From NCBI RefSeq assembly GCF_018502625.1, contig NZ_CP075566.1, forward strand, positions 4,648,501-4,712,500: DNA of 64,000 nucleotides. Reading direction: 5' to 3'. Source of the DNA: Pseudomonas hormoni. GTDB taxonomy: Bacteria; Pseudomonadota; Gammaproteobacteria; Pseudomonadales; Pseudomonadaceae. The translations under genes were made by a program, and so were the position numbers. A model generated the notes under the pieces. That model was not told the origin of the DNA. It saw only the letters and a program-made list of their open reading frames with translations, and did no database searches. Shown piece by piece: positions 1-9,399 of the stretch (positions are counted from its first letter, which is position 1; every line of letters starts with the position of its first letter).

Positions 1-86
1 ACTTGCTTCTTATCTTTACGCATTGCCGACTCCAGCTCGCAGACATTTCACGGGGCGGGCAGTTTACCCCTCACTGGCCGCCAGGC

Positions 87-572
87 TCAACGCGGACGAA
101 CGGCGCCGGTGTGCAGATCGGCCCAGACATGACCATTGGCGTAGCTGAGGAACTGACAATACACCGTGTCATTGCGCAACAAGTCGATCACCACGCGGTA
201 CTGCGCCATCGGATAAAACAGCGTCAGGGTTTTGGTCTTGTTGTCGTAGATCGGCTTTTTCAGGCTTTTGCTTTCGCCATCGAAGTTGACCAGCACCTGA
301 TTGATGGTCGCGCCCTTGTTCAAGGATTTGCCCTTGAGGCGGATCAGCAGCGGAGACGTCACCGGGATCGGCTGCTGGGTGGACTGGCGCTGACTGCCGA
401 CCACTACCGAATATTCGGTGACCTGCAGCAGTTGTTGCTGCTCGGGTTCGGCGTCACGCAGGGTCAGGTCATCCGGCGGCAGGAACTGCGCATGCATCGG
501 TGCCGGCGCGGCGGCCAGGGGCAGGCTGAGGGTCAGCAACAGGGCGGCGCAACTGCGGATCAAAAGGCTCAT
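87..572 (-). CDS. Exported protein of unknown function
   Basis: A 161-residue protein with a clear Sec signal peptide: Met-Ser then a hydrophobic stretch (about residues 4-20) ending in an Ala-rich cleavage region near LAAAPAP. The mature part is small and mixed alpha/beta, with a Lys-rich middle (KGKSLNKG) and a C-terminal segment containing one Cys (VYCQF). I recognise no enzyme motif. It is probably periplasmic. It stands alone, separated from the downstream cupin gene by a REP palindrome, so it gives no operon clue. Unknown function; the reading frame is convincing because of the signal peptide and because the opposing long frame looks like an antisense shadow. Confidence 0.75.
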   Translation of the reverse strand: MSLLIRSCAALLLTLSLPLAAAPAPMHAQFLPPDDLTLRDAEPEQQQLLQVTEYSVVVGSQRQSTQQPIPVTSPLLIRLKGKSLNKGATINQVLVNFDGESKSLKKPIYDNKTKTLTLFYPMAQYRVVIDLLRNDTVYCQFLSYANGHVWADLHTGAVRPR

Positions 573-645
573 GACAGGCTCCGGAGGGCGGGGCCGAGCA
601 CTCTAGCATGTGTACATGGAAGTGGATCTGTGAACACGATCCATT

Positions 646-733
646 GTGGGAGCGAGCCTGCTCGCGATAGCGTCGGCACATCCAACATAACGTTGTCAGA
701 TAGACCGCTATCGCGAGCAGGCTCGCTCCCACA
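646..733. repeat. REPIN: paired inverted REP palindromes
   Basis: An arm beginning GTGGGAGCGAGCCTGCTCGC is followed after about 40 bases by its inverted copy ending GCGAGCAGGCTCGCTCCCAC. This is the REP-doublet layout typical of intergenic regions in fluorescens-group Pseudomonas. It could fold as a long cruciform or as an RNA hairpin between the two minus-strand genes. Confidence 0.9.
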
Positions 734-743
734 GGGGGGTGTA

Positions 744-1217
744 TCAATCGAACTGAGCGCGCATCCAGGCCTGGTACTCGGCCACACCCGGCTCGCCTTC
801 ACGCGGCGCCCAGTGAGCAAGCTCACCTTCGCCAACCGGGCGATAAGGCCCGGCCTTGCACTCGAACATCAGACTGTCGGCTTCCAGCACCACCAAACCA
901 TGAAACACTCCGGTGGGCAGGTCGACACCCACACAGTCGCCACCGGCCTGCAGGATTTGCTTGCGCACCACCACACCGGCCTCATCGAAAATCAGCACGC
1001 CAAGCCGCCCTTTGAGGACCAACAAGGTTTCAGCCTTGTTGTCCCCCAGATGCCGATGAGGCGGGATGTACGTGGACGGCTGCAAACCCACCGCCATGCG
1101 ATGGCAAGCCTCTTCCATCTGATGGAAGTTGTGATGCTGCCGTCCACGCGGATTTGCCGCAGCCTTCCCGGCCAATTCATTGAACAAGGATTGATCAAGA
1201 AAGCTCGGCCCGCTCAT
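744..1217 (-). CDS. WbuC-family cupin-fold metalloprotein
   Basis: A 157-residue single-domain cupin. The first cupin metal motif is visible around residues 50-60 as PPHRHLGDNKAET, giving two His and a later Glu, followed by the beta-barrel segment LLVLKGRLGVLIFDE; the second half contains the FHGLVVLE strand with its His. The length fits the WbuC family of small cupins found near polysaccharide genes in some bacteria, though here the neighbours are nucleotide salvage genes. The substrate is not known. It ends just 3 bp from the hpt stop side and is transcribed in the same direction, downstream of hpt, so the two are probably co-transcribed. Confidence 0.8.
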   Translation of the reverse strand: MSGPSFLDQSLFNELAGKAAANPRGRQHHNFHQMEEACHRMAVGLQPSTYIPPHRHLGDNKAETLLVLKGRLGVLIFDEAGVVVRKQILQAGGDCVGVDLPTGVFHGLVVLEADSLMFECKAGPYRPVGEGELAHWAPREGEPGVAEYQAWMRAQFD

Positions 1218-1220
1218 TGC

Positions 1221-1778
1221 TTACATCCCTTTAACGGCGAAAATTCCATTGGCATTACGCCAGTAGCCTTTGTAGTCCATGCCGTAACCGAAGATGTAAC
1301 GGTCAATGCACGGCAGGCCGACGAAATCGGCTTTCAGGTCCGGGCGAGCCTTGCGGTCGTGGTCCTTGTCGATCAGCACGGCGGTGTGCACCTTGCGCGC
1401 GCCAGCGTGTTTGCAGAAGTCGATGATCGCGCCCAAGGTGTGACCTTCGTCGAGGATGTCGTCGATGATCAGCACGTCACGGTCGATGAACGACACTTCA
1501 GGCTTGGCTTTCCAGAACAGGTCGCCGCCGCTGGTTTCGTTGCGATAGCGGGTGGCGTGCAGGTAGGACGCTTCCAGCGGGAATTGCAGGTGGGTGAGCA
1601 GCTTGCCGGCGAAAATCAGGCCGCCGTTCATCACACAGAACACCACCGGATTTGTGTCAGCCAGTTGTTCGTTGATGTGCGCACCGACGCGGGCGATGGC
1701 CGCCTCGACTTCAGCTTCGGTGTACAGGCAGTCAGCCTCTCGCATGATTTGACGGATATGCTCGAGATCAGCGGACAT
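1221..1778 (-). CDS. hpt: Hypoxanthine-guanine phosphoribosyltransferase
   Basis: Purine salvage enzyme that joins hypoxanthine or guanine to PRPP to give IMP or GMP in the cytosol. The PRPP-binding signature DVLIIDDILDEGHTLG is present near residue 105, with two acidic residues in the usual place. I start at the ATG giving MSADLEHI (185 residues, the usual length) because GGAGAG sits seven bases upstream; the open frame extends 23 codons further without a ribosome site. The gene is divergent from upp, so purine and pyrimidine salvage share the 164-bp control region, and it is followed at 3 bp by the cupin gene. Confidence 0.95.
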   Translation of the reverse strand: MSADLEHIRQIMREADCLYTEAEVEAAIARVGAHINEQLADTNPVVFCVMNGGLIFAGKLLTHLQFPLEASYLHATRYRNETSGGDLFWKAKPEVSFIDRDVLIIDDILDEGHTLGAIIDFCKHAGARKVHTAVLIDKDHDRKARPDLKADFVGLPCIDRYIFGYGMDYKGYWRNANGIFAVKGM

Positions 1779-1942
1779 GGCGCTCTCCAGGGGGGACGGG
1801 ATTCGGGAAAAGCGGGCAAAGGTACGCATCCCGCACGGCCAGATCAAGCGTTTGTGGACTAACGTACTCTATGTCTATAGGACAACACCCTCGGATAGAT
1901 TAATCTAGGCCGGTTTTTTTGCCCGCCGCCGGAGCCTTTCCC

Positions 1943-2581
1943 ATGCCCATCCTCGAGATCCGCCATCCGCTGATCCGTCATAAACTTGGCCTAATGCGCC
2001 GCGCAGACATCAGCACCAAGAATTTCCGTGAGCTCGCTCAGGAAGTCGGCGCCCTTTTGACCTATGAAGCCACCAAAGACCTGCCCCTGGAATCCTACGA
2101 CATCGAAGGCTGGTGCGGCACCGTGTCGGTCGAGAAAATCGCCGGCAAGAAGATTACCGTGGTGCCGATCCTGCGCGCCGGTATCGGCATGCTCGAAGGC
2201 GTGCTCAGCCTGATCCCGGGCGCCAAAGTCAGCGCCGTGGGCGTGGCCCGCAACGAACAGACGCTGCAAGCCCACACCTACCTGGAAAAACTGGTTCCGG
2301 AAATCAACGAACGCCTGGCAATGATCATCGACCCGATGCTCGCCACCGGCAGTTCCATGGTCGCCACCATCGACCTGCTGAAAAAAGCCGGTTGCCGTGA
2401 CATCCGCGCCATGGTGCTGGTTGCCGCGCCGGAAGGCATCGCCGCCGTGGAGAAGGCTCACCCGGACGTGACCATCTACACCGCTTCCATTGACGAAAAA
2501 CTGAACGAACACGGTTACATCATCCCCGGCCTGGGCGATGCCGGTGACAAGATCTTCGGCACCAAGCAGAAGGACGCGTGA
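1943..2581 (+). CDS. upp: Uracil phosphoribosyltransferase
   Basis: Converts uracil and PRPP to UMP. The 212-residue product starts [11 protein letters not shown], the family's conserved N-terminus, which supports the internal ATG with GGAG upstream rather than the frame's first ATG eight codons earlier. The PRPP motif [13 protein letters not shown] and the uracil-binding C-terminal region ([12 protein letters not shown]) are intact. The stop codon sits within 3 bases of the uraA start, so uptake and salvage of uracil form one operon. Confidence 0.97.
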   Translation: MPILEIRHPLIRHKLGLMRRADISTKNFRELAQEVGALLTYEATKDLPLESYDIEGWCGTVSVEKIAGKKITVVPILRAGIGMLEGVLSLIPGAKVSAVGVARNEQTLQAHTYLEKLVPEINERLAMIIDPMLATGSSMVATIDLLKKAGCRDIRAMVLVAAPEGIAAVEKAHPDVTIYTASIDEKLNEHGYIIPGLGDAGDKIFGTKQKDA

Positions 2582-2583
2582 CC

Positions 2584-3858
2584 ATGCAGCAAGAGTTCAA
2601 CGATCCGCTCTGGCGCACGGTGCTGTCCGGCGCCCAGATGCTGTTCGTGGCGTTCGGCGCACTGGTGTTGATGCCGCTGATTACCGGCCTCGACCCGAAC
2701 GTGGCGCTGTTCACGGCGGGCCTGGGGACGATTCTGTTCCAGATCGTCACCGGGCGTCAGGTGCCAGTGTTTCTCGCATCGAGCTTCGCCTTCATCACCC
2801 CGATCATTCTCGCCAAGGGCCAGTTCGGCCTTGCGGCGACCATGGGCGGCGTGATGGCGGCCGGTTTCGTCTACACCTTCCTCGGCCTCGCCGTGAAGAT
2901 CAAAGGCACCGGCTTCATCGACCGCTTGCTGCCACCGGTGGTGATTGGTCCGGTGATCATCTCGATCGGCCTGGCCATGGCGCCGATCGCCGCCAACATG
3001 GCGATGGGCAAGGCTGGCGATGGTAGCGAGCTGATTCATTATCAGACCGCCATGCTGATCTCGATGCCAGCGCTGCTGACCACCCTGATCGTCGCCGTGT
3101 TCGGCAAAGGCATTTTCCGCCTGGTGCCGATCATCTCCGGCGTGCTGGTAGGTTTTGCGATGGCGTTCTATTTCGGCGTGGTTGATACCGCGAAGATTGC
3201 CGCTGCACCGTGGTTCGCGATCCCGAACTTCACCGCGCCGGAATTCAACTGGCAGGCGATTCTGTTCATCGTTCCGGTAGCCCTGGCTCCAGCCATCGAG
3301 CACATCGGCGGCGTGATCGCCGTCGGTAGCGTGACCGGTCGCGACTACCTGAAAAAGCCCGGCCTGCACCGCACCCTGCTCGGCGACGGCATTGCCACCA
3401 CTGCAGCCGGTTTGTTCGGCGGTCCGCCCAACACCACGTACGCCGAAGTGACGGGCGCGGTGATGCTGACCAAGAACTACAACCCGAAAATCATGACCTG
3501 GGCGGCGATCTTTGCCATCAGCCTGGCGTTCATCGGCAAGTTCGGCGCGCTGCTGCAAAGCATTCCGGTGCCGGTGATGGGCGGGATTCTGTGCCTGTTG
3601 TTCGGTTCGATTGCAGCGGTGGGGATGAACACCCTGATTCGCCACAAGATCGACCTGGGCGAAGCGCGCAATCTGGTGATTGTGTCGGTGACGCTGGTGT
3701 TCGGGATTGGCGGTGTGCTGGTCGGCACCGGCACCGGCCCGGATGACTTCGGCCTCAAAGGCATCGCGCTGTGCGCGGTGGTGGCGATTGCGCTGAACCT
3801 GTTGCTGCCGGGGAATGACAGCTGGAAGCACAAGAAGGCGGATGAGCCGCTGCTCTAA
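2584..3858 (+). CDS. uraA: Uracil permease (nucleobase:cation symporter-2 family)
   Basis: A 424-residue inner-membrane protein with about 12-14 hydrophobic helices, importing uracil with protons. Family signatures are visible: the segment EHIGGVIAVGSVTG with the substrate-site Glu (about residue 240) and the following GDGIATTAAGLFGGPPNTTYAE motif. I start at the ATG two codons after an in-frame GTG that overlaps the upp stop; either is possible. Translational coupling to upp is expected. After the stop lies a REP palindrome that probably ends the unit. Confidence 0.95.
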   Translation: MQQEFNDPLWRTVLSGAQMLFVAFGALVLMPLITGLDPNVALFTAGLGTILFQIVTGRQVPVFLASSFAFITPIILAKGQFGLAATMGGVMAAGFVYTFLGLAVKIKGTGFIDRLLPPVVIGPVIISIGLAMAPIAANMAMGKAGDGSELIHYQTAMLISMPALLTTLIVAVFGKGIFRLVPIISGVLVGFAMAFYFGVVDTAKIAAAPWFAIPNFTAPEFNWQAILFIVPVALAPAIEHIGGVIAVGSVTGRDYLKKPGLHRTLLGDGIATTAAGLFGGPPNTTYAEVTGAVMLTKNYNPKIMTWAAIFAISLAFIGKFGALLQSIPVPVMGGILCLLFGSIAAVGMNTLIRHKIDLGEARNLVIVSVTLVFGIGGVLVGTGTGPDDFGLKGIALCAVVAIALNLLLPGNDSWKHKKADEPLL

Positions 3859-3875
3859 ACCTTGACGCGACACCC

Positions 3876-4003
3876 TGTGGCGAGGGAGCTTGTCGGATCG
3901 CCGCACCGTCCCGCTTGAGTGCGCAGCACTCACAAAATCCTCATCGACTGCGAGAATTTTGGGGCCGCTTCGCGACCCAGCGGGAGCAAGCTCCCTCGCC
4001 ACA
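3876..4003. repeat. REP palindrome, TGTGGCGAGGGAGC family
   Basis: Begins TGTGGCGAGGGAGCTTG and ends with the inverted copy GAGCAAGCTCCCTCGCCACA; the middle holds a second partial palindrome containing GGGGCCGCTTCGCGACCC. It lies between the convergent uraA and hemH genes and could act as a bidirectional transcription end. A second copy of the same family lies at 48860-48969. Confidence 0.85.
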
Positions 4004-4013
4004 GTGGTGCTAA

Positions 4014-5039
4014 TTACAGCGCCAATGGCGCTCTTTCGCACAAAGTGTTCAACGCCCGCGCCCACTGCGGATCATCATTGAGACACGGCACCAGCACCAA
4101 CTCATCTCCCCCCGCTTCGCGGAACAGTTCTCTCCCACGATCGCCGATTTCCTCAAGCGTCTCGATGCAATCGGCAACGAACGCCGGGCACATCACCAAC
4201 ACCTTCTTCACGCCCATTCCCGCCAGTTCATCGAGGCGCGCTTCGGTGTAGGGTTCGATCCATTTCGCCCGACCCAATCGCGACTGAAACGACACTGACC
4301 ACTTGCCATCCTGCAAGCCCATGCGCTTGGCAAACTCGGACGCCGTGCGCAGGCATTGGGCGCGGTAACACGTCGCCAGTACTTCTGGTGAAGCGTTCTG
4401 GCAGCAATTATCGCCTTTGAAACAATGATGCCCTGTCGGATCGATCTTGGTCAGGTGCCGCTCCGGCAAACCGTGGAAGCTCAGCAGCAGGTGATCATGA
4501 TCCTGCTCCAGATGAGGCCTGGCGCTGGTCACCAACGCATCGAGGTATTCCGGCTGATCGTAGAACGGCTGGAGAATCGAGAACTGCACGTCGAGTTGCT
4601 TCTCCCGCACGACCCGCAGGGCTTCCTCGATCACCGTAGTTACGGTGCTGTCGGCGAACTGTGGATAAAGCGGCGCGAGGGTAATTTTCTTGTGGCCCTG
4701 GGCAGCGAGCTGCACCAGTTTCGATTCAATTGACGGCTCGCCGTAACGCATTGCCAGTTCCACCGGCCCGTGGGTCCACTGTGTGGCCATGGCCTGCTGC
4801 AAGCGACGGCTGAGTACCACCAGCGGCGAGCCCTCCTCCCACCAGATCGAGGCGTAGGCGTGGGCCGACTGCTCCGGGCGCTTGATCAGAATCAGCGAGA
4901 CCAGCAAGCGTCGCACCGGCCACGGCAGGTCGATCACATACGGGTCCATCAGAAATTGATTGAGGTAGCTGCGCACATCCGCCACCGAGGTGGAGGCAGG
5001 TGAACCCAGGTTGACCAGAAGCAACGCGTGATCGGTCAT
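4014..5039 (-). CDS. hemH: Ferrochelatase
   Basis: Last step of heme synthesis: inserts Fe2+ into protoporphyrin IX. The 341-residue product opens with [13 protein letters not shown], the family's first conserved block, and carries the metal-site His in [11 protein letters not shown] near residue 194. The C-terminal Glu-rich helix block ([10 protein letters not shown]) is also present. Transcribed in the same direction as and 13 bp downstream of the TIGR01777 epimerase gene, so the two are likely co-transcribed. Heme and flavin photosensitisers make its position next to the light-responsive block suggestive, but that is inference. Confidence 0.95.
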   Translation of the reverse strand: MTDHALLLVNLGSPASTSVADVRSYLNQFLMDPYVIDLPWPVRRLLVSLILIKRPEQSAHAYASIWWEEGSPLVVLSRRLQQAMATQWTHGPVELAMRYGEPSIESKLVQLAAQGHKKITLAPLYPQFADSTVTTVIEEALRVVREKQLDVQFSILQPFYDQPEYLDALVTSARPHLEQDHDHLLLSFHGLPERHLTKIDPTGHHCFKGDNCCQNASPEVLATCYRAQCLRTASEFAKRMGLQDGKWSVSFQSRLGRAKWIEPYTEARLDELAGMGVKKVLVMCPAFVADCIETLEEIGDRGRELFREAGGDELVLVPCLNDDPQWARALNTLCERAPLAL

Positions 5040-5052
5040 GCAACGTCCTATT

Positions 5053-5955
5053 TCAAAGGCGGCTGGACAGGTCGTCCAGGGCCGCGCGCAAATCAGTGAA
5101 CTGGAATGTGAAACCCGCTTTCAGCAAACGCGCCGGCACGGCTTTCTGGCCGCCCAGCAACAGCAATGACAACTCGCCCAGACACACCTTCAACGCCAGG
5201 GCCGGCATGGGCATGAATGCCGGGCGATGCAGCACGGCGCCCAGCGTGCTGGCAAACTCACGATTGCGCACCGGTTTGGGTGCGCAGGCATTATAAGGAC
5301 CGCTGGCGTCTTTCTGATGCAGAAGAAAATCAATCACGGCGATTTGATCCTTGATATGGATCCACGGCATCCACTGCCGACCATCGCCAAGAGGCCCGCC
5401 CAGCGCCAGTTTGAAAGGCAACAACAGCCGCGACAAAAAGCCGCCCTCGGCGGACAACACCAACCCCGTGCGAATCAGGATCACGCGAATGCCCAAGGCC
5501 TCGGCACGTTGTGCGGTTTCTTCCCAGGCAATGCACAACTGACTGGCGAAATCGTCGATGACGGGTGGAGATTCTTCAGTCAATTCCCGCTCGCCACCGT
5601 CGCCGTACCAGCCCACGGCGGAGCCGGAGATCAACACCTGCGGTTTCTGTTCGCGGGTTTCGAACCAGGCCAGCAGGGTTTCGGTCAGGGTAATGCGACT
5701 GCTCCAGAGCAAGGCTTTGCGCTTGGTCGTCCAGGGTCGGTCGGCAATCGGGGCACCCGCCAGGTTGATAATCGCGTCCACCGGTTCTTGTCCGAGGTCT
5801 TCCAGCCGCGCGATACCACGAACTTCTGCACCGCAGATTTTTGCGACTTTTTCAGGTGTCCGACTCCATACCGTCAGACGATGTCCCTGGCTCAACCAGT
5901 GTCGGCAGAGTTGACGTCCTATCAAACCAGTACCGCCGGTCAGCAATATGTGCAT
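5053..5955 (-). CDS. TIGR01777 family NAD-dependent epimerase-like protein (YfcH type)
   Basis: A 300-residue extended short-chain dehydrogenase-like protein. The nucleotide-binding loop [10 protein letters not shown] is at residues 7-16, an [12 protein letters not shown] segment follows near residue 65, and [12 protein letters not shown] marks the region where the catalytic Tyr/Ser would be. The C-terminal DUF1731 block ([14 protein letters not shown]) is present. The substrate of this family is not established. It is divergent from the renalase-like gene; their shared 196-bp gap holds TGTACA operator repeats, so its expression may also respond to the regulator, but no minus-strand promoter is obvious. 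Confidence 0.85.
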   Translation of the reverse strand: MHILLTGGTGLIGRQLCRHWLSQGHRLTVWSRTPEKVAKICGAEVRGIARLEDLGQEPVDAIINLAGAPIADRPWTTKRKALLWSSRITLTETLLAWFETREQKPQVLISGSAVGWYGDGGERELTEESPPVIDDFASQLCIAWEETAQRAEALGIRVILIRTGLVLSAEGGFLSRLLLPFKLALGGPLGDGRQWMPWIHIKDQIAVIDFLLHQKDASGPYNACAPKPVRNREFASTLGAVLHRPAFMPMPALALKVCLGELSLLLLGGQKAVPARLLKAGFTFQFTDLRAALDDLSSRL

Positions 5956-6076
5956 GACTTCTTCCTCGCGTGGCGTTTTACCCTGATCACTAGTCTATTT
6001 TTATAAGCAGGGATCTTTGATATCGGGCAGGCTCTGTTGATAACAATAGGCCAAGCTGTCAGAACGAGAACGCTAA

Positions 6077-7350
<1,274 letters not shown>

Positions 7351-7381
7351 ATCCTGTAGGAGAGCGATGCGGCGAAAAACC

Positions 7382-7455
7382 TATACAAATAATTTGACTT
7401 GTACACCTTTGAATCTATGATGGAGTCATGTTGTACAGAAATTGAATTCTGTACA
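7382..7455 (+). promoter_or_regulatory. Promoter with two perfect PplR/LitR-type operators
   Basis: Operator 1 is TATACA (7382-7387), 12 bases, TGTACA (7400-7405). Operator 2 is TGTACA (7432-7437), 12 bases, TGTACA (7450-7455). Both match the P. putida PplR1 consensus T(G/A)TACA-N12-TGTACA exactly. A strong promoter lies between: TTGACT at 7394-7399, 16 bases, TATGAT at 7416-7421. Operator 1 covers the -35 box and spacer; operator 2 begins about ten bases after the -10 box, so a bound repressor would both occlude and block transcription. Confidence 0.85.
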
Positions 7456-7477
7456 GGTTTAGATTCGAGGTGCTCCG

Positions 7478-8437
7478 ATGCCCCACGCCAGCGCGAAACC
7501 GAAAATCGCCATCAGTGCCTGCCTGATGGGCGCCGAGGTGCGTTTCAATGGCGGGCACAAGGAATCGCGGCTGTGCAGCCGCACCCTCACTGAGTATTTC
7601 GATTTCCTCCCGGTGTGCCCGGAAGTCGCCATCGGCCTGGGCATTCCTCGCCAGCCTATCCGGCTGGTCGGCGACGCTGAACACCCGGAAGCCCTCGGCA
7701 CTGTTCACCCCGAACTGAATGTCACCCGGCCGCTGGCCGATTACGCCCGGCAGATGGCCGCCGAGCTGGACGATATCTGCGGCTACATCTTCATGCAGAA
7801 ATCGCCATCGTGCGGACTGGATCGGGTCAAGGTCTACCACGCCAACGGTGCGCCGGTGGATGGGGGTGGCCGAGGCATCTATGCCCAGGCTTTCTGCGCG
7901 CTGTACCCGGACCTGCCGGTGGAAGAAGACGGCCGGCTCAACGACCCGGTGCTGCGGGAAAACTTCCTCACCCGCGTCTTCGCCTACAGCGCCTGGCAAC
8001 AGTTGTTGCAAGCGGGCCTGACTCGCCGCGCACTGACGGAATTTCATTCGCGCTACAAATACCTGCTGATGGCCCATAACCCGGTGCAGTACAAAACCCT
8101 GGGCAATCTGCTGGGCAACATGGGCCAGATCGATCCGCAAGAACTCGGCCCACGCTATTTCAGCGAACTGATGGCGGCCTTGAAGAAGTGCGCCACGCGC
8201 CGCACTCACACCAATGTTCTGCAACACATCAGTGGTTACCTCAAGCAAGTCATCAGCGCTGACGACAAACAGGAAGTGCAGCACGTCATCGGCCAGTATC
8301 GCCACGGCATCGTGCCGCTGGTGGTGCCGCTCACGTTGCTCAAACATCATTTTCGCCAACACCCGGACCCGTACATTGCGCAACAGGTTTACCTGCAACC
8401 GCATCCGGAAAACCTTAGCCTGCGAAACGCGATCTGA
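7478..8437 (+). CDS. DUF523 and DUF1722 fusion protein (YbgA family)
   Basis: A 319-residue protein with two domains. The N-terminal DUF523 part (about residues 9-150) has ISACLMGAEVRFNGGHK and the Cys-containing SPSCGLDRVKVY motif. The C-terminal DUF1722 part (about 190-310) contains the family core HSRYKYLLMAHNPVQYKTLG. In E. coli the DUF1722 protein YbgA is encoded immediately before photolyase, and the same association is kept here. Function is unknown; the invariant Cys and His residues suggest a metal or thiol role. First gene of the operon, with GAGGTG as ribosome site; its stop overlaps the regulator's start (ATGA). Confidence 0.85.
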   Translation: MPHASAKPKIAISACLMGAEVRFNGGHKESRLCSRTLTEYFDFLPVCPEVAIGLGIPRQPIRLVGDAEHPEALGTVHPELNVTRPLADYARQMAAELDDICGYIFMQKSPSCGLDRVKVYHANGAPVDGGGRGIYAQAFCALYPDLPVEEDGRLNDPVLRENFLTRVFAYSAWQQLLQAGLTRRALTEFHSRYKYLLMAHNPVQYKTLGNLLGNMGQIDPQELGPRYFSELMAALKKCATRRTHTNVLQHISGYLKQVISADDKQEVQHVIGQYRHGIVPLVVPLTLLKHHFRQHPDPYIAQQVYLQPHPENLSLRNAI

Positions 8438-9378
8438 TGAAAACCCCACTCGACACCAGTGCCCGCGAAGACCTCGGCGCCGACTTCAAAAAAGCCCTCG
8501 ATGAAGGCTGGCTGCCGATTCGTGAAGTGGCCCGGCAGACCGGCGTCAACGCCGTGACCTTGCGTGCCTGGGAACGGCGTTACGGTTTGATCGTGCCGCA
8601 ACGCACGCCGAAAGGGCATCGGCTGTTCAGCGCCGAACACGTGCAACGCATCCTGACGATCCTCACCTGGCTCAATCGCGGCGTGGCCGTCAGCCAGGTC
8701 AAGCAACTGCTCGACACCCCGCAAGCCTTTAGCGAATCAGTCGAAAACGATTGGCAGGTGCTGTGCAACACGCTGCTGCAAGCGGTCACTCAACTCAACG
8801 AACGCACCCTCGATGACACCGTCAACCAGGCGATCGCGTTGTACCCGCCACGGACCTTGTGCGAACAACTGCTGATGCCGTTGCTCGCCGAACTTGAACA
8901 ACGCTGGCAGGGCCAGTTTGGCGCGCAGATGGAGCGCGTGTTTTTTCACTCCTGGTTACGCAGCAAATTCGGCGCGCGCATCTACCATAACAACCGTCAG
9001 TTGCGCACCGCTCCGCTGCTGTTGATCAATCACTCCGACCTGCCGCTGGAACCCCATCTGTGGCTCACCGCGTGGTTGATCAGCAGCGCCGATTGCCCGG
9101 TGGAAGTGTTCGACTGGCCGTTGCCGTCGGGCGAGCTCGCACTGGCGGTCGATCACCTGCAAGCTCGCGGCGTACTGCTGTATTCCAGCAAAGCCATGAA
9201 CCTTGCGCAGCTGCCGAAACTTTTCAACGGCGTCAGTTGCCCAAAAATGATTGCCGGACCAACGGTGTGCATCCACCACGCCGAGTTGTCCGTAAAAACT
9301 ACAGAGATTGCTGACTTGTTCCTGGCCGAAGATCCGTTATCGGCGCATCAGGACCTGGTTCAGCGCGGGCTTATTTAA
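8437..9378 (+). CDS. pplR1: MerR-family light-responsive regulator (LitR/PplR1-like)
   Basis: A 313-residue regulator. Residues 27-95 form a MerR winged-helix: REVARQTGVNAVTLRAWERRYG followed by the wing (RTPKGHRLFS). The rest resembles the helical cap and Rossmann part of the CarH/LitR cobalamin-binding region, but I cannot find the Trp-x9-Glu-His cap motif or the lower-ligand His of a Asp-x-His-x-x-Gly loop, so adenosylcobalamin is unlikely to be the chromophore. That agrees with the reported P. putida PplR proteins, which need separate LOV blue-light receptors. The gene is just upstream of photolyase as pplR1 is reported to be; being inside the operon, it would be autoregulated. Confidence 0.8.
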   Translation: MKTPLDTSAREDLGADFKKALDEGWLPIREVARQTGVNAVTLRAWERRYGLIVPQRTPKGHRLFSAEHVQRILTILTWLNRGVAVSQVKQLLDTPQAFSESVENDWQVLCNTLLQAVTQLNERTLDDTVNQAIALYPPRTLCEQLLMPLLAELEQRWQGQFGAQMERVFFHSWLRSKFGARIYHNNRQLRTAPLLLINHSDLPLEPHLWLTAWLISSADCPVEVFDWPLPSGELALAVDHLQARGVLLYSSKAMNLAQLPKLFNGVSCPKMIAGPTVCIHHAELSVKTTEIADLFLAEDPLSAHQDLVQRGLI

Positions 9379-9399
9379 AAGAATCGTACGGACACCACC

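Noticed and set aside
611..616. Single TGTACA near the first REP element
   Set aside because: No partner 12 bases away on either side, so it does not meet the operator rule.
3..1862. 619-codon open frame on the plus strand across hpt and the cupin gene
   Set aside because: It opposes three genes with clear families or a signal peptide; such long antisense frames are usual at high GC. The same applies to 2515-4065, 11736-13412, 30588-32513, 45483-47102 and 53154-55118.
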